Shown: one piece after another, positions 32,793-41,894 of the stretch | How positions within the stretch are numbered: position 1 is the stretch's first letter | Layout: each line of letters starts with the position of its first letter | Source: Acidobacteriota bacterium | GTDB taxonomy: Bacteria; Acidobacteriota; Terriglobia; Bryobacterales; Bryobacteraceae | Direction: 5' to 3' | DNA length: 55,121 bases | Assembly (NCBI GenBank): GCA_016213775.1 | Contig: JACQZR010000112.1 | Location: 1 to 55,121 of the forward strand | Made by a program: the position numbers and the translations under genes | The notes under the pieces: generated by a model | Told to the model about the DNA's origin: nothing | The model's database searches: none | What the model saw: only the letters and a program-made list of their open reading frames with translations

Positions 32793-35354
32793 TCAGCGGG
32801 TCAAGCGCTTCAACTCGTCGAAGAAATTCAGCATCAGTCTCACTTGCGTCACCGGCTTGGCATCCCGCACCGGCATCAGCGTGAGGATGTGCTTGCCATC
32901 GCGAGAGAGGTCATACGCGCTGAGCACCTGGCGGCTTGCCCACATCCGTGGCTTGTCCGCAAGGAAGGCGTCTCCGCGCGCAGAGTATCCCGCAGCGAAT
33001 AACTTCTCGCCCAAGTCGCGCCAAAGCAGCTCCTGGCCAACCGGGGACCACATCGGGACGCGGCCTCCGCCAACGGAGATTTGCCAGCGTGCCGTGCTCT
33101 CGGGCCAGGCGCGGACAAACACTTCTCTGGTGCCGCTCTCGGTGGAGGAATAGGCGATCCACCGGCCGCCGGGAGAAAACAGAGGGGTTCCTGGTGAACT
33201 TCCATGAACAACTGTCGTGGGTTTTCCTGCCTTCCGCTGTCCGGGCTGGCCTTCGATCGGGAAGGCAAGAATGGCGTCACTACCGAAGGCCAATAACCAC
33301 CGCCCGTCGGGGGAGAAAGAGGAGGGAAACAAATCCCGGCCTTCCAGCAGTTGAGTTGGACTGGCTCCCCCATTGGCAGTGACCGAGAACAGTCCCTCTG
33401 GCCGCCGGAATACAATGAGGGAACCATCGTTGTTCCACACCGGATTGTCGTCGAGAGCGCTGCCAATCGTCAGACGTGCGGTGGTTTCCCGATCAAACTC
33501 ATACACCCAAATACTCCCTTCGGCAGAATACGCCATCCGCTTCCCATCGGGAGATATACGGATGCTCGTGGCGTTTCCGAGCGGTTTGGAAGATACGACT
33601 TTGGTTTCGCCGCTTTCGGACAGCCATTGCAGTTTGAGATCCTGTGTACCACCGTGGCGCACAACGGCTTTCCCATCGCGTGAGACGTCGAATTGCGCAT
33701 AGCCAAGGGTAGACGTATATTGGATGTCAAAGACCACAGGCGCCGGCGGGCCCGTCACTTCCAACCGGCGTACGTCAAAGGGCACGGCGAAAACGGTTGC
33801 CCGATTGACGTAGAGTAGATGCCCGCTCGGAAGGTATCGTGCAAAGGTGCCGCCTTCGATCAGGAGTTTGCGCCCGCCGTTGATGGTTTGCACTTCGATG
33901 TTAGCCGCGTCAAAGTTGGTCTGGCTGCTGCCTGCGGTAAAGAGAATCGCATTCCCGGAGGGGAGCGCTTGCGGCCAGCGATGGGTCACCTCTTTACGTG
34001 CCGCATCGAGTTTCGTGAATTCAACGGCAGGGCCGCCTGCCGCGGGAATGCGAAATAAGGCAGATGTGCTGGAGGGGCTGAACGTGATGTAACCGTCCTC
34101 GCCCCACGTGCCTCCGCGGCTCCCACCCGCCGGAGAATCGGCCAAGGGGATCGAGGCGCCGCCTTCCACCTGGGTCTTGCGCAGTTTGCCCCCGGAGAAG
34201 AAGCCGATGGACCGGCCATCGGGGGAAAAGAACGGCCCCTGGGTGTCCTCTGTTCCCGGGATCATGGTGGGTTTGGGCTGATCCAGCCGGCGCGTCCAAA
34301 GGCGGCGTCCGGAGTCCATGAAGACGATTCGCCGCCCGTCCGGGGACAGGATCGTGGATGCGCCGGCCATGTATGTGTTGGCGAGTTCCATTCCGAGGTC
34401 GATGTCGAACGTGGTGAACGGTCGTTCCACCGGCCGCGTGACGCGCCACAACGTTGCGAGCGAGGCGATCAGACCGAGCAGTGCGGCAATCGCGACGGGA
34501 GCCCAATAGGATCTGCGCGCCTGTGCGACGGGTGCCGGCGCAGCGGCGGGGGGATTGGCTAGTAGGATCCGCGCTTCCCCGATCGACTGCAGGCGCTGCT
34601 TGCGGTCGCGATCGAGACAGCGCCGCAACAGGGGACGCAGTTCGACAGGCGCGGCATCCAGGTTGATGTCCTGTTTCAGCACGGACGCCAATGTATCGCT
34701 TACCGTATCCCCTTCAAACATACGGCGGCCCGTGACCATTTCCCACAGCACCACGCCAAAAGCCCAGACGTCGGTACGCGCATCCACCGCCAGCCCGCGC
34801 GCCTGTTCCGGTGACATGTACCCCGGCGTGCCGATCACCATGCCGGCCAGCGACGGTGTGGCTTTGATCGTGGGCGCGGAGCCCGGATCCTCAACCGCCA
34901 TCGGGTCGCGCGCCTTGGCCAAGCCGAAATCGAGGACCTTGACGCCGTGATCCGCGGTGAGCTTCACATTGTCTGGTTTCAGGTCGCGATGGATGATGCC
35001 TCTTTCGTGCGCCGCCTCAATGGCCTCGGCGATCTGCCGCCCGATGGCCACCGCTTCGTCCAAGGGGACGGGCCCGCCGCGCATCCTATCCGCGAGCGTT
35101 GGCCCTTCGACGAACTCCATCACCAGATAGTTGGGACCGACGTCGTAGATCTGACAGATATTGGTGTGATTCAGCGCCGCTACCGAGCGAGCCTCGCGCT
35201 CAAAGCGGTCGGTGAACTGTTCCTTGGAAACCTTGACCGCCACGCTGCGGTCGAGCCGCGGATCGCGCGCCCGATACACTTCGCCCATACCGCCTTCGCC
35301 AATCAGCGAATGAATCTCGTACGGACCCAGTTTCTCTCCGGGATTGAGGGGCAT
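32793..35354 (-). CDS. Membrane Ser/Thr protein kinase with TolB/WD40-like propeller
   Basis: The 853-residue protein has a complete Hanks-type kinase domain: GEGGMG loop at 19-24, Lys41, HRDLKPDN with Asp124, DFG at 142-144 and SPEQARG near 181. A single transmembrane helix follows at about 283-304. The outer part has repeated SPDG motifs (LSPDGRRIVF, FSPDGRSIGF, ISPDGKRMAY, FSPDGRWLLA), typical of TolB-like beta-propeller blades. All catalytic residues are present. This kinase-helix-propeller design is very common in acidobacteria and is thought to sense external ligands. It converges on nothing downstream except the bacilliredoxin, 24 bases away on the same strand. Confidence 0.92.
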   Translation of the reverse strand: MPLNPGEKLGPYEIHSLIGEGGMGEVYRARDPRLDRSVAVKVSKEQFTDRFEREARSVAALNHTNICQIYDVGPNYLVMEFVEGPTLADRMRGGPVPLDEAVAIGRQIAEAIEAAHERGIIHRDLKPDNVKLTADHGVKVLDFGLAKARDPMAVEDPGSAPTIKATPSLAGMVIGTPGYMSPEQARGLAVDARTDVWAFGVVLWEMVTGRRMFEGDTVSDTLASVLKQDINLDAAPVELRPLLRRCLDRDRKQRLQSIGEARILLANPPAAAPAPVAQARRSYWAPVAIAALLGLIASLATLWRVTRPVERPFTTFDIDLGMELANTYMAGASTILSPDGRRIVFMDSGRRLWTRRLDQPKPTMIPGTEDTQGPFFSPDGRSIGFFSGGKLRKTQVEGGASIPLADSPAGGSRGGTWGEDGYITFSPSSTSALFRIPAAGGPAVEFTKLDAARKEVTHRWPQALPSGNAILFTAGSSQTNFDAANIEVQTINGGRKLLIEGGTFARYLPSGHLLYVNRATVFAVPFDVRRLEVTGPPAPVVFDIQYTSTLGYAQFDVSRDGKAVVRHGGTQDLKLQWLSESGETKVVSSKPLGNATSIRISPDGKRMAYSAEGSIWVYEFDRETTARLTIGSALDDNPVWNNDGSLIVFRRPEGLFSVTANGGASPTQLLEGRDLFPSSFSPDGRWLLAFGSDAILAFPIEGQPGQRKAGKPTTVVHGSSPGTPLFSPGGRWIAYSSTESGTREVFVRAWPESTARWQISVGGGRVPMWSPVGQELLWRDLGEKLFAAGYSARGDAFLADKPRMWASRQVLSAYDLSRDGKHILTLMPVRDAKPVTQVRLMLNFFDELKRLTR

Positions 35355-35382
35355 CGGAAGGTCCCCTCATTGTACATGGCTC

Positions 35383-35976
35383 TCAGTTCAACGGCACCTC
35401 AAAGAACAAGAGTTCCCTGCCGCTGGCGGCGTCCGTGATCCCCCGGATATACACCTTCGATCCCGGCTTATGCAGCACGCGGAAATAGACAAACCCGTGG
35501 GCCGATTCCCCGGCCGGAAGCATCTTCGCATTGAACGCATACCCGGTAATCTCGGGGATGGCGAGTTTGCTCTTGCGCTTGCGCGTGGGGATGGGCAGTG
35601 GACTCGTCCCAGGCAGCTTCGGCGCTTTCGTCGGGGCGTCGAGATACTGCACTTCCGACGCCGGCGTCTCTTCCACCTTGAACCGGTCGATGGTGACGTA
35701 GTGCAGCTCCAGCGTGTCGAGCTTCAGCGCCTTCGCGGTATCGTTCTGCATGACGACCAACACTGGCAGCAAGCCGAACTCGTGCAGGTTCACCTTCCCA
35801 AACACCGGCTTCAGCTTCTCCGGATCGCTGTAAACAACGGCAGCAATGGTGAGCCCGTCGCTCGTTTGTTTGGTGGCATAGGAAGCAGCGGGCTGCGGGC
35901 GGAATTTTTCGGCTGCGAACGCGGGTAAAACCGCTATACTCATGAGGAGTAATTTCACCAACCCGCGCGTGTTCAT
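35383..35976 (-). CDS. Exported protein of unknown function
   Basis: The ATG at 35976 gives a clear signal peptide (MNTRGLVKLLLMSIAVLPAFA), supporting this start although it overlaps the head of the waaA-lpxK gene on the other strand. The 197-residue product continues as a beta-rich protein with LPVLVVMQNDTAKALKLD, a Lys/Arg-rich PTRKRKSKLAIPEI segment and GFVYFRVLHKPGSKVYIRG. The pattern suggests an immunoglobulin-like fold that protects or presents ligands, but no family is recognised. It is 28 bases upstream of the kinase gene on the same strand. Confidence 0.65.
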   Translation of the reverse strand: MNTRGLVKLLLMSIAVLPAFAAEKFRPQPAASYATKQTSDGLTIAAVVYSDPEKLKPVFGKVNLHEFGLLPVLVVMQNDTAKALKLDTLELHYVTIDRFKVEETPASEVQYLDAPTKAPKLPGTSPLPIPTRKRKSKLAIPEITGYAFNAKMLPAGESAHGFVYFRVLHKPGSKVYIRGITDAASGRELLFFEVPLN

Positions 35977-38338
35977 TTATTTCATTTACCGCCTTCTCGG
36001 TGTTCTCGCGTTCCCTTTGATCGTACTCTACATGCTCCGGCGTGGTCTGCGTGACCGCCGCTACTGGCAGCGTTTGGGGGAACGGTTCGGGGCGCAACCG
36101 CCCACATGGGATGCGACGGTTCCTGGCGGGATCTGGTTGCACGCGGTCTCGGTAGGAGAGGTGATCTCGTCGATTGAACTGCTGCGGCGGCTGCGCGCGG
36201 AGTTCCCCGCCCAGCGGCTCTACGTCTCAGTCACCACGGTGGCGGGCCGCGAAATCGCCGAGGCGAAATTGAAAGACCTCGCCGACGCCATCTTCTACGC
36301 ACCGCTCGATTTCGTTTGGATCGTGCGTGCAGTCCTGCGCCGTCTGCGCCCGCGCATCGTCGTCGTGATGGAAACCGAGATCTGGCCCAACCTCTACCGC
36401 GAGGCCAAACGCTTCGGCTGCGGCCTGGTCATCCTCAACGGCCGCATCTCCGATCGCACCTTTCCCCGATACCGCCAGTTCACCTGGTTTCTGCGGCCCG
36501 TGCTTTCGCTGCCCGACGCGATTCTCGTGCAGACGGAGACCAGCCTGGAGCGTTATCTGGAGCTGGGCGCGCCCGCCGCACGCACGCGCAACAACGGCAA
36601 CTTGAAGTACGACTTTCGTGCCGAAGGGCTAGCCTGCCCGGGGCCGGTGCGCGCGCTTCTCGATGCCACGCGACCGGCGCCGGTGTGGATCGCGGCCAGC
36701 ACCATGCCTCCGGCCCAGGACGGCGATCCAGATGAGGATGACGTGGTGATCGACGCCTTCCAACGCCTGTCGCCAGCGCTGCCGCGTCTGCTGCTGATGC
36801 TGGTGCCACGCCGCCCGGAACGATTCGACGAAGCTGCCCGCAAGTTGGAAGCCGCCGGGATTGCCTTTGTGCGGCGGTCGCAAATGACGGCTCAGAGCAC
36901 CCTTTCTTTGCCGGGTGTGCTGCTCGTCGATACGATGGGCGAGCTCACCTCGCTGTTCCAGACCGCCGACGTTGTGTTCATGGGAGGAACGATCCCCCAT
37001 CGCGGCGGCCACAATATTCTGGAGCCGGCCTTCTTTGCCAAACCGGTCATCACGGGGCCACACATGGAGAACTTCCCCGATATTGCGGAAGAGTTTTGCA
37101 GGCATGGGGCGATGGTCGGTATCGCGACGGGAGACGATCTGCCGCACGTCGTGCGCAAGCTCTGGGAAGACGCAGCGCAACGCTTCGAGACCGGGACAAG
37201 AGCACGGCGGCTGGCCGAGGCGCGACGCGGAGCAACGGCACGCGCTGTCGCCACGATTCGCGAAGTCTATGGGCGATCGCTCCCCATTGTGATCCCAGCG
37301 CTCTGGCAACGCATCGTCCTGGGGCCGCTGTCGCTGCTATGGGGCGCTGGTGTCGCATTTGACCGGCGCAGAAAGCGCGTCTTCGCCAATCACCTTCCGG
37401 CCCCGATCATCAGCATCGGCGGTATCGCGATGGGGGGCGTCGGCAAGACGCCTTTTGTGGCCTGGCTAGCGGAACAACTCCACCGGCAGGGTCTGCGCAC
37501 AGCGGTGTTGACGCGGGGGTACAAGCGAGATACTCCGGAGAAGAACGTCGTCCTGTTGCCGGGCGAGCAATGCCCGGTGGCGCGCACTGGAGATGAAGCG
37601 CAGATTCTCCTGCGACGCGGCCATGCGGCCCTTGGAATCGGCGGAGACCGGTACGAAACCGGGATGCTACTGGCCGGGCGTCACAACCCGCACGTCTTTC
37701 TGCTGGACGATGGCTTTCAACACTGGCTGCTCGATCGCGACATCGACATTGTGATGCTCGACGGGCTCGATCCATTCGCGCGCGATGCCTTGTTCCCTCT
37801 GGGCCGGTTGCGCGAACGCCGAGGGGCGCTTCGCCGCGCGTCCGCAATCGTGGTGTCGCGAGCGACACCGCCAATTCCCTGGACCGCGCTCGAAAAACGA
37901 ATCCGTCACTACCATCGCGTCGCCCCGATCTTCTATTGCACGCTGGAGCCGGTAGCGTGGGTGGCCGTAGATGGCAGCGAGCAGCACCCTTCAGCTAAGC
38001 CTCCCTCGAAAGACGTTGCGGCGTTCTGTGGACTGGGGAATCCCGCCGCATTCTGGGCCACGCTCGCCGCACTGGACATTCATCCGCGATTTCGCTGGCC
38101 CTTCGACGATCACACCTCCTATCTGGCGCGGCACTTAAAACGGCTCGCCGAACAGGCGCGATCCACGGGCGCAAAGGTACTGCTGACCACGGAGAAGGAC
38201 GCCATGAATCTGCCCGCCAATGCCGCGGATCTGGTGGCCCCGCTGCGCATCTTCTGGTTGCGCGCCGGCATCCGTCTGGACCGCGAGACGGAATTCCTGG
38301 AATGGCTGGCGGACACACTCAAAATCGGGACGCGATAA
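35942..38338 (+). CDS. waaA-lpxK: Fused Kdo transferase (WaaA) and tetraacyldisaccharide 4'-kinase (LpxK)
   Basis: The 798-residue protein joins two lipid A enzymes. Residues 1-430 match WaaA/KdtA: an N-terminal membrane anchor (FIYRLLGVLAFPLIVLYML), GGIWLHAVSVGE, METEIWPNLYREA, NGRISDRTFPRYR and a C-terminal GGTIPHRGGHNILEPA. From about 440 the sequence matches LpxK: PIISIGGIAMGGVGKTPF with its P-loop at about 497-504, LTRGYKR, GDEAQILLRR, FLLDDGFQHWLLDRDIDIV and LPLGRLRE-like RGALRRASAIVVSR. WaaA adds Kdo to lipid IVA; LpxK makes lipid IVA by 4'-phosphorylation. They are consecutive steps, so the fusion could channel product. The start (ATG 35942 or GTG 35969) is uncertain, and either one overlaps the divergent gene. 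Confidence 0.92.
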   Translation: MRSNFTNPRVFIYFIYRLLGVLAFPLIVLYMLRRGLRDRRYWQRLGERFGAQPPTWDATVPGGIWLHAVSVGEVISSIELLRRLRAEFPAQRLYVSVTTVAGREIAEAKLKDLADAIFYAPLDFVWIVRAVLRRLRPRIVVVMETEIWPNLYREAKRFGCGLVILNGRISDRTFPRYRQFTWFLRPVLSLPDAILVQTETSLERYLELGAPAARTRNNGNLKYDFRAEGLACPGPVRALLDATRPAPVWIAASTMPPAQDGDPDEDDVVIDAFQRLSPALPRLLLMLVPRRPERFDEAARKLEAAGIAFVRRSQMTAQSTLSLPGVLLVDTMGELTSLFQTADVVFMGGTIPHRGGHNILEPAFFAKPVITGPHMENFPDIAEEFCRHGAMVGIATGDDLPHVVRKLWEDAAQRFETGTRARRLAEARRGATARAVATIREVYGRSLPIVIPALWQRIVLGPLSLLWGAGVAFDRRRKRVFANHLPAPIISIGGIAMGGVGKTPFVAWLAEQLHRQGLRTAVLTRGYKRDTPEKNVVLLPGEQCPVARTGDEAQILLRRGHAALGIGGDRYETGMLLAGRHNPHVFLLDDGFQHWLLDRDIDIVMLDGLDPFARDALFPLGRLRERRGALRRASAIVVSRATPPIPWTALEKRIRHYHRVAPIFYCTLEPVAWVAVDGSEQHPSAKPPSKDVAAFCGLGNPAAFWATLAALDIHPRFRWPFDDHTSYLARHLKRLAEQARSTGAKVLLTTEKDAMNLPANAADLVAPLRIFWLRAGIRLDRETEFLEWLADTLKIGTR

Positions 38339-38391
38339 ATCCAGTCCAGACAGGATCGCCAACGCACCTCAAAATCGTGCACAATACATGC

Positions 38392-38970
38392 ATGCGACGA
38401 ACAATACTGGCCATCGCGCTCATTTGCTCTCTGGCCGCATGCAGCAAGAAGAAACCGGTTGCGGCGGCGGTTCCGAATACTCCCAAACCCGCTCCCACGG
38501 CGGCACCGTCCAACCCGGCGCCCCAGCGGCAGACCGCGGCCCGGACCAATGCGCCCGCTACCGTTTCCACGCCGCGCACCGATGGGGATGCCAAGATTCA
38601 GAAAGCAATCCGGGACCTCAACTCCCTGCTCTCCGATGCCTTTTTTGATTTCGACAAGTACACGCTTCGCCCCGACGCAGTGAAGACGCTCACCGAAAGC
38701 GGCAAAGTGCTGCGCGAGGCGATGACCGAAGACCGTCGGATCGTGCTCACCATTGAAGGACACTGCGACGAACGCGGCTCGGCCGAATACAACACTGCAC
38801 TCGGCGACAAGCGCGCCAGCGAAGCCAGGAACCTTCTGGTGCAATTGGGCGTGCCCGACGGACAGATGAAGACCGTGAGCTACGGAGCCGAGCGCCCGGT
38901 TTGCACGGAATCCACCGAAGATTGCTGGCAGAAGAACCGCCGCGCTCACGTCGTCTACGCGCGCAACTGA
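38392..38970 (+). CDS. pal: Peptidoglycan-associated lipoprotein Pal
   Basis: The ATG at 38392 gives a lipoprotein signal with lipobox SLAAC (Cys17), while the upstream part of the frame has none. A Pro/Ala-rich linker follows to about residue 65. The OmpA-like domain (about 80-190) contains FFDFDKYTLRPDA, IEGHCDERGSAEYN and ALGDKRASEARN, the Pal-type peptidoglycan-binding signature. Pal tethers the outer membrane to peptidoglycan and works with TolB; no tol genes are in view. It lies 53 bases after waaA-lpxK on the same strand. Confidence 0.93.
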   Translation: MRRTILAIALICSLAACSKKKPVAAAVPNTPKPAPTAAPSNPAPQRQTAARTNAPATVSTPRTDGDAKIQKAIRDLNSLLSDAFFDFDKYTLRPDAVKTLTESGKVLREAMTEDRRIVLTIEGHCDERGSAEYNTALGDKRASEARNLLVQLGVPDGQMKTVSYGAERPVCTESTEDCWQKNRRAHVVYARN

Positions 38971-38996
38971 TTCTACCCCGCAATTGACGTTGATGA

Positions 38997-39116
38997 AATG
39001 AAGGCCGCCATGACCACGAGACGTTCGTTCGTGGCGGCCTCCGCCGTTATTCCCTTCCCACTCCCCCACCGCCGCCGCAGTAATGGGTTGAAGCGCGCCC
39101 GCGTGTTACATTATTA
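38997..39116 (+). other. Short Tat-leader-like frame with a hairpin after pal
   Basis: After pal a 39-codon frame runs from ATG 38997 to TAG 39116. From its second Met it reads MTTRRSFVAASAVIPFPLP, which looks like the start of a Tat signal peptide, and then becomes basic and ends. It may be the stump of a truncated exported gene. The same DNA holds an inverted repeat, GGCCGCCA (39003-39010) with TGGCGGCC (39032-39039), which could serve as the pal terminator instead. Both readings are tentative. Confidence 0.3.
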
Positions 39117-39138
39117 GGTTTCCCGAGGGTTAAAACAA

Positions 39139-39909
39139 ATGAACCGTTTCTTGTTTGGAACCGTTTGCGCCACAGTGTTGGTTCTGATTTCCTGTGGCGG
39201 AGGCTCGACGCCCGAAACCAAGACCGAGGCCAGGAGGGAGCCCGCCGCTCCCGCTGCTCCCGACCCCAACGCCGGCTCCATCGCCGGCAAGATCGACTTC
39301 ATCGGAGAGAAGCCGAAGCCGAAGGAGATCAGCATGGACGCCACGCCCGCCTGCGCCCGCCAGCACAAGGGGCCCATCTATTCCGAGGAAGTCATCATCA
39401 ACCCGAATGGCACGGTGAAGAACGCCTTCGTCTACATCAAAGCCGGGCTCGCAAAGAAAGACTATCCTGCGCCGCCAACGCCGGTGAAACTCGACCAGAA
39501 GGGCTGTATCTACTCGCCTCACGTCATCGGCGTGATGGTGGGCCAGCCGCTCGAGATCTACAACTCCGACGATACCAATCACAACATCCACCCGATGCCG
39601 AAGGTGAACCGCGAGTGGAATGAATCCCAACCGCCCAAGGGCGAGGTGAAAGTGAAATCGTTCGGTCAGGAAGAAGTCCCGCCGATTCTGTTCAAGTGCA
39701 ACGTCCATCCGTGGATGCGCGCCTGGGTGGGCGTGTTGAGCCATCCCTACTTCGCCGTCTCCGGCGAGGACGGCTCGTTCCTGTTGAAAGACGTTCCCCC
39801 GGGCGAGTACACCTTAGAGGCGTGGCATGAACGTTTTGGCACCAGAGAAATCAAGGTCAAATTGGAAGCTAAGCAAACGCTGACCGCCGAGTTCACCTTC
39901 AAGAACTAG
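39139..39909 (+). CDS. Cupredoxin-like lipoprotein
   Basis: The 256-residue protein has a lipoprotein signal with LISC (Cys19) and a Pro/Ala linker to about 45. A cupredoxin-like beta barrel follows, and a C-terminal carboxypeptidase-regulatory-like segment (GSFLLKDVPPGEYTLEAWHE). Its probable type 1 copper ligands are His148 or His151 (TNHNIH) with Cys187, His190 and Met193 in CNVHPWM, the C-x2-H-x2-M spacing seen in amicyanin. GAGGG nine bases before the ATG supports the start. It precedes ctaB, an SCO gene and DUF420, so it likely carries electrons or copper for a haem-copper oxidase outside the inner membrane. Confidence 0.75.
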   Translation: MNRFLFGTVCATVLVLISCGGGSTPETKTEARREPAAPAAPDPNAGSIAGKIDFIGEKPKPKEISMDATPACARQHKGPIYSEEVIINPNGTVKNAFVYIKAGLAKKDYPAPPTPVKLDQKGCIYSPHVIGVMVGQPLEIYNSDDTNHNIHPMPKVNREWNESQPPKGEVKVKSFGQEEVPPILFKCNVHPWMRAWVGVLSHPYFAVSGEDGSFLLKDVPPGEYTLEAWHERFGTREIKVKLEAKQTLTAEFTFKN

Positions 39910-40008
39910 CCAACGATCGAGGGCGTCCGCCTACAATTCTCACACCAGCACGGCAGAAACCGAATGCGCTATACTATCGAGTCTGGGTTTCGTCGTCCTT
40001 TCCCTTAC

Positions 40009-40860
40009 ATGAACAACTACATCGAGCTGACCAAGCCGCGGGTCACGTGGCTGATCCTCATGAGCACCGGCGTCGGTTTCTGGTTTGGAATCTGCGGGCG
40101 CGTCAACTGGTTGTCCCTCCTCTGGGTGATGGTGGGTACCGCTTTGATCGCGTCCGGCACCTTTACATTAAACCAGTGGTATGAACGCGACGCCGACTCG
40201 CGCATGCGCCGCACCCGGCAACGTCCCATTCCGACGGGACGCGTGCTGCCGACCCATGCGCTCGTGTTCGGGCTAGTGCTCTCCGCAATCGGTTTCTCGA
40301 TCCTCTATTACGGCGACAATCCGCTGACGGCATGGCTCGGCCTGTTCACGGAAACCACCTATCTCGGGCTTTATACTCCGCTCAAACAACGCACGTGGCA
40401 TTCCACCACCGTGGGAGCTGTCCCAGGCGCAATGCCTCCACTACTCGGCTTCGCAGCCGCATCCGGCACTCTCACCTGGGAGGCCGGTGTTCTCTACGCA
40501 ATCCTCTTCCTGTGGCAATTCCCGCACTTCTACGCCATCGCCTGGATGTACCGTGACGATTACTCGCGCGCGGGCATCCGGATGCTGCCGGTGATTGAGC
40601 CCGACGGGCTTTCCACCGCGCGGCAGATGACCATCGCTTCGCTCATCCTGGTTCCTGTGAGCCTGCTGCCTACTTACCTTCAAATGACCGGGCAGTGGTA
40701 CACAGCCGGCGCGATGTTGTTGGGGTGCGCCTTTGTCTACGCCAGTCTGCGCGTGGCGTGGGAGCGCAATGCGCTTCGCGCCAGGGGAGTATTGCTCGCT
40801 TCCGTCATCTATCTGCCGGTCCTCTACGGACTGATGCTATTCGATCGCACCGGACTGTGA
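40009..40860 (+). CDS. ctaB: Haem o synthase (protohaem IX farnesyltransferase)
   Basis: The 283-residue integral membrane prenyltransferase has MNNYIELTKPRVTWLILMST at its start and NQWYERDADSRMRRTRQRP, the UbiA-family Asp-rich motif with the CtaB-type RTxxRP. A TPLKQRTW loop and GAVPGAMPPLLGFAA follow. It converts haem b to haem o for haem-copper oxidases. The frame is open from ATG 39964, but that stretch carries a TATACT (39970-39975) that looks like a -10 box, so I start at 40009. Its stop overlaps the SCO GTG (GTGA). Confidence 0.92.
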   Translation: MNNYIELTKPRVTWLILMSTGVGFWFGICGRVNWLSLLWVMVGTALIASGTFTLNQWYERDADSRMRRTRQRPIPTGRVLPTHALVFGLVLSAIGFSILYYGDNPLTAWLGLFTETTYLGLYTPLKQRTWHSTTVGAVPGAMPPLLGFAAASGTLTWEAGVLYAILFLWQFPHFYAIAWMYRDDYSRAGIRMLPVIEPDGLSTARQMTIASLILVPVSLLPTYLQMTGQWYTAGAMLLGCAFVYASLRVAWERNALRARGVLLASVIYLPVLYGLMLFDRTGL

Positions 40861-41411
40861 CAAAACATTCTCTCGCCGCCGCTCTTCTCCTCACGATTGC
40901 CTGCTCGCAACCGCCTCCGCTGGAGGTTCTCGGCAAAGTGCCGGACTTCAAACTGGTCTCCCAATCGGGCGAATCCTTCGACAGCATCGAGCACTTGAAC
41001 GGTCACATCTGGGTGGCGTGTTTCATCTTCACCAACTGCAAGGGCCCGTGCCCGCGCATGAGCAACCAGATGAAGCAAGTGCAACTAGCCACTGAAGACT
41101 TGCCGGATCTGCGGCTGGTGAGCTTCACCGTCGATCCCGAGCGCGACACGCCGGAAGTGTTGGCAGGCTACGCCAAGCGCTACGATGCCGGGCCGCGATG
41201 GTTCTTTCTCACGGGCCCGCAAGCAAAGCTGCACTTGCTCAAACGGTATGCCTTTCTGCTGGGCAGTGTGGATGGCGAGTTGAACCACAGCACGAGGTTC
41301 GCGCTGGTGGATCCGGCGTCGCAGATCCGCGCGTTCTATGACACCTCCGATCCCGGAAGCGTCAAGAAGTTGATCGCCGACATCAGGCGGCTGAAGAAAG
41401 AACCGAAATGA
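40857..41411 (+). CDS. SCO-family copper chaperone for cytochrome oxidase
   Basis: A GTG at 40857 overlapping the ctaB stop gives a 184-residue protein with a lipoprotein-like leader (LLLTIACSQ, Cys16). A thioredoxin fold follows, with CKGPC (Cys61, Cys65) in FTNCKGPCPRM, the SCO CxxxC copper site, and the conserved distal His in ELNHSTRFALVD. SCO proteins deliver copper to the CuA centre or keep its thiols reduced. The usual Pro after the first Cys is Lys here. It overlaps DUF420 downstream by four bases. Confidence 0.9.
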   Translation: MTKHSLAAALLLTIACSQPPPLEVLGKVPDFKLVSQSGESFDSIEHLNGHIWVACFIFTNCKGPCPRMSNQMKQVQLATEDLPDLRLVSFTVDPERDTPEVLAGYAKRYDAGPRWFFLTGPQAKLHLLKRYAFLLGSVDGELNHSTRFALVDPASQIRAFYDTSDPGSVKKLIADIRRLKKEPK

Positions 41412-41827
41412 CACTGCGCGATCTTCCTACGCTGAACGCCGCGCTCAACGCGACCTCTGCTTTGCTCCTCATCGCCGGCTATATCCTCATCCGTCAAGGG
41501 AAACGGGAGGCGCATCGCAAAGCAATGTTGGGAGCCTTCTCGGCCTCGGTGGTATTCCTCGTCTGCTACCTGATCTATCACTTCCAGGTTGGCTCGGTGC
41601 GGTTTCAGCAGGAAGGAACAGTGCGCACCGTCTACCTGACTATCCTTGCAACGCACACGATTCTCGCCGCGGCTGTTCCCTTCATGGCCATCATCACCTT
41701 GCGGCGGGCGCTCGCAGCGAGGTTCGATCCCCATCGCCGCATCGCCCGCTGGACACTACCGATATGGCTCTACGTGAGTATCACCGGAGTGGTGGTGTAT
41801 TGGATGCTTTACGTGGCGTACGCTTAA
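41408..41827 (+). CDS. DUF420 (CtaM/YozB-like) membrane protein
   Basis: The 139-residue protein has four predicted transmembrane helices and the DUF420 pattern: LPTLNAALNATSALLLIAGY, GKREAHRKAMLGAFSAS, LVCYLIYHFQ, a long His-containing helix with LTILATHTILAA, and PHRRIARWTLPIWLYVSITG with its paired His/Arg. The Bacillus relative CtaM is needed to mature cytochrome aa3. The ATGA overlap with SCO and the ctaB gene upstream make a cytochrome-oxidase-assembly operon; no oxidase subunit genes are in the window. Confidence 0.88.
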   Translation: MTLRDLPTLNAALNATSALLLIAGYILIRQGKREAHRKAMLGAFSASVVFLVCYLIYHFQVGSVRFQQEGTVRTVYLTILATHTILAAAVPFMAIITLRRALAARFDPHRRIARWTLPIWLYVSITGVVVYWMLYVAYA

Positions 41828-41894
41828 GGAAAACCTCGACGCCGCTTGATGGCCTTGAGAACGAATTTCCACGTTCAATGGTGGGGAGGAACGA

